This document shows, one piece after another, positions 62,495 through 64,000 of a stretch of DNA of 64,000 nucleotides; position 1 is the first letter of the stretch, and every line of letters begins with the position of its first letter. Location: positions 1 to 64,000 of the forward strand of contig CAINGU010000100.1 of NCBI GenBank assembly GCA_903848645.1, written 5' to 3'. Source of the DNA: an uncultured cyanobacterium (GTDB lineage: Bacteria; Cyanobacteriota; Cyanobacteriia; Cyanobacteriales; Nostocaceae). Under the pieces are notes generated by a model. The model saw nothing but the letters and a program-made list of their open reading frames with translations. It had not been told where the DNA came from and ran no database searches. The position numbers and the translations under genes were made by a program.

Positions 62495-63124
62495 ATGTCT
62501 TTTGAGCTAATTTCACTAGAAAACATCCAAGAAATTGCTCATAATTATGGTTATTTAGCAATTTTTTTGGGAATCTTGCTAGAAAATTTGGGCATTCCTC
62601 TTCCTGGTGAAACCGTGACTATTGTTGGTGGTTTCCTTGCTGGTAGCAATGAATTAAATTACTGGCTGGTGCTTGGTAACGCTGTGGGAGGTGCTGTAAT
62701 TGGTGGCAATTGCGGCTATTGGATTGGTAGAGTGGGCGGTTGGCCTTTTCTGCTGCAAGCTGGGAAGATTTTCCGCATTTCAGAAGTAAGACTATTGAGT
62801 ATCAAAGAGCAATTTACTGAAAACGCTGCTAAAGCTGTATTTTTTGGGCGCTTTTTTGCCTTATTGCGAATTTTTGCTTCACCACTTGCGGGTATAGCGG
62901 AAATGCCCTTTGGCAAATTCCTGATTTATAACGTGGCTGGGGCGACTGCTTGGGGTAGTGTCATGGTGACTTTGGCTTTTTTTGCAGGAAGAATTATTTC
63001 CCTGGAACAATTGGTGGCTTGGGTAAGTAAATTTGCAATTTTGGCGTTACTTATCTTAGTGGCTGTGATTGCTGTGCCAATTTGGTTAGAGTCCCGCGAA
63101 GTTAAACAGCAAACGGAAGAGTAG
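62495..63124 (+). CDS. DedA family membrane protein
   Basis: A 209-residue membrane protein of the DedA/VTT superfamily, implicated in lipid scrambling (undecaprenyl phosphate or phosphatidylethanolamine recycling) and membrane homeostasis. Signature elements: ENLGIPLPGETVTIVGGFLAG, GGNCGYWIGRVGGWP, FFGRFFALLRIFASPLAGIAEMPFGKFL and NVAGATAWGSVMV. About five membrane helices. A polyprenyl-phosphate role would fit the polysaccharide locus, but it lies outside it. Confidence 0.93.
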   Translation: MSFELISLENIQEIAHNYGYLAIFLGILLENLGIPLPGETVTIVGGFLAGSNELNYWLVLGNAVGGAVIGGNCGYWIGRVGGWPFLLQAGKIFRISEVRLLSIKEQFTENAAKAVFFGRFFALLRIFASPLAGIAEMPFGKFLIYNVAGATAWGSVMVTLAFFAGRIISLEQLVAWVSKFAILALLILVAVIAVPIWLESREVKQQTEE

Positions 63125-63136
63125 GGGACTCAATTT

Positions 63137-63212
63137 TAGATTTCGGATTTTGGATTTTGAATTGTGTTTAATTAACTCCAATCTAAAATCTAAAATCTAA
63201 AATCTAAAATTT
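63137..63212. repeat. Heptamer tandem repeats between dedA-like gene and argG
   Basis: ATTTTGG/ATTTTAG units at about 63137-63165 face ATCTAAA units at 63180-63210, forming a potential hairpin in the convergent gap; it could act as a bidirectional terminator. Confidence 0.7.
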
Positions 63213-63229
63213 TCTTTCCCTATAGCCTT

Positions 63230-64000
63230 TTACTTGTTCTGTTGCGCCCAAATGCGGGTAGGTAGACCCCAAACGTAAATGAAGCCTTCAGCGGCTTTGT
63301 GATCAAATTGGTCTTCTGCGCCGTAGGTGGCTAAGTCGGGGGTGTAGAGGGAATTATCACTCCAACGGCCAACTATGGTGGCGTTACCTTTAAAAAGTTT
63401 TAACCGCACTACACCGGAAACTCTCTCTTGTGTTTGCTGAATAAAAGCATCTAAAGCAGCTTTGAGGGGGCTGTACCAAAGTCCGTTATACACAATTTTG
63501 GTATAGGTTTCTTCTATGCCTCGTTTGTACTGACTAACATCCGCTGTTAAAGTTAGGCTTTCTAAGTCACGGTGGGCGTTAATTAGAACTATCATTGCTG
63601 GTGATTCGTAGATTTCCCGTGATTTGATGCCTACTAAGCGGTTTTCAATCATGTCAATCCGCCCAATTCCATGATTACCAATGATTTTATTGAGTTGTTC
63701 AATTAACTCAACAGGCTCTTTTGATGTACCGTTGATGGTGGTAGGAAGCCCTTTTTGGAAACCAATTTCTAGATATTCCGGCTCGTTGGGAGTATCAACT
63801 ATGGCTTTGGTCATTTCATAGATTTCTTCTGGTGGCTCATTTGCTGGATCTTCCAATGTCCCAGCTTCAATACTGCGACCAAGTAAGTTTTTATCTATAC
63901 TGAAGGGAGAAGATTTTTTGACGGGTGCAGGAATACCAAATTTCTCACCATAAGCGATGGTTTGCTCCCGACTCATACCCCATTCTCTCGCAGGGGCGAG
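63230..64000 (-). CDS. argG: Argininosuccinate synthase, C-terminal part (runs off the window)
   Basis: Penultimate enzyme of arginine synthesis: joins citrulline and aspartate with ATP. Only the last ~256 residues are in the window; the frame stays open to base 64000 (…LAPAREWG precedes the first ATG). Visible family motifs: [68 protein letters not shown] and [15 protein letters not shown]. The true start lies outside. Confidence 0.96.
   Translation of the reverse strand, partial: LAPAREWGMSREQTIAYGEKFGIPAPVKKSSPFSIDKNLLGRSIEAGTLEDPANEPPEEIYEMTKAIVDTPNEPEYLEIGFQKGLPTTINGTSKEPVELIEQLNKIIGNHGIGRIDMIENRLVGIKSREIYESPAMIVLINAHRDLESLTLTADVSQYKRGIEETYTKIVYNGLWYSPLKAALDAFIQQTQERVSGVVRLKLFKGNATIVGRWSDNSLYTPDLATYGAEDQFDHKAAEGFIYVWGLPTRIWAQQNK

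Overview
The window comes from a cyanobacterium, most likely a filamentous heterocystous (Nostocales, Anabaena/Nostoc-like) strain. The evidence is the split cyanobacterial ATP synthase operon (I-a-c-b'-b-delta-alpha-gamma, without beta and epsilon), a Tic20/Ycf60-like protein, many GCGATCGC (HIP1) octamers, short tandem heptamer repeats, group II introns with maturases, and generally AT-rich sequence. These are family-level inferences; no database search was possible.

Layout. (1) 0.3-7.0 kb: the atp operon on the minus strand; its spacers carry heptamer repeats, small palindromes and one copy of a ~180 bp dispersed repeat. (2) 7.1-8.3 kb: a SAM methyltransferase. (3) 8.4-12.0 kb: a small, very AT-rich accessory island with a truncated VWA-domain gene, a two-gene module (a PD-(D/E)XK nuclease-like domain fused to a ParA ATPase, translationally coupled to a ParB-like/Rho_N protein), a 41-bp inverted-repeat element, and a papain-fold toxin-like protein followed by a probable immunity partner. 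This is the best candidate for an under-described system. (4) 12.0-15.0 kb: msrA, an M48 peptidase, an alpha-hydroxy-acid oxidase and tRNA-Leu(CAA).

(5) 15.0-55.6 kb: a ~40 kb surface-polysaccharide locus. It has about sixteen glycosyltransferases of several folds, two acyltransferases, three methyltransferase-like proteins, a fucosyltransferase-like GT10 enzyme, an AsnB amidotransferase, a Wzy-like membrane polymerase, a Wzm/Wzt ABC exporter, and a Wzc-type copolymerase/tyrosine autokinase at each end in opposite orientation. The locus is interrupted by two tandem group II introns (27.06 to about 31.62 kb, antisense to the surrounding genes) and an RTX-type calcium-binding protein, and a nonsense-mutated Uma2 gene sits between the exporter permease and its ATPase. 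No initiating phosphoglycosyl transferase, Wzx flippase or Wza exporter is visible, so they must lie elsewhere or be replaced by the ABC route.

(6) 55.6-64.0 kb: housekeeping genes: cinA, glyA, a small Cys-rich protein, a Tic20-like protein, an FAH-family hydrolase, rpsF, a coiled-coil protein, a STAS protein, a DedA protein and the 3' part of argG, which runs off the right edge.
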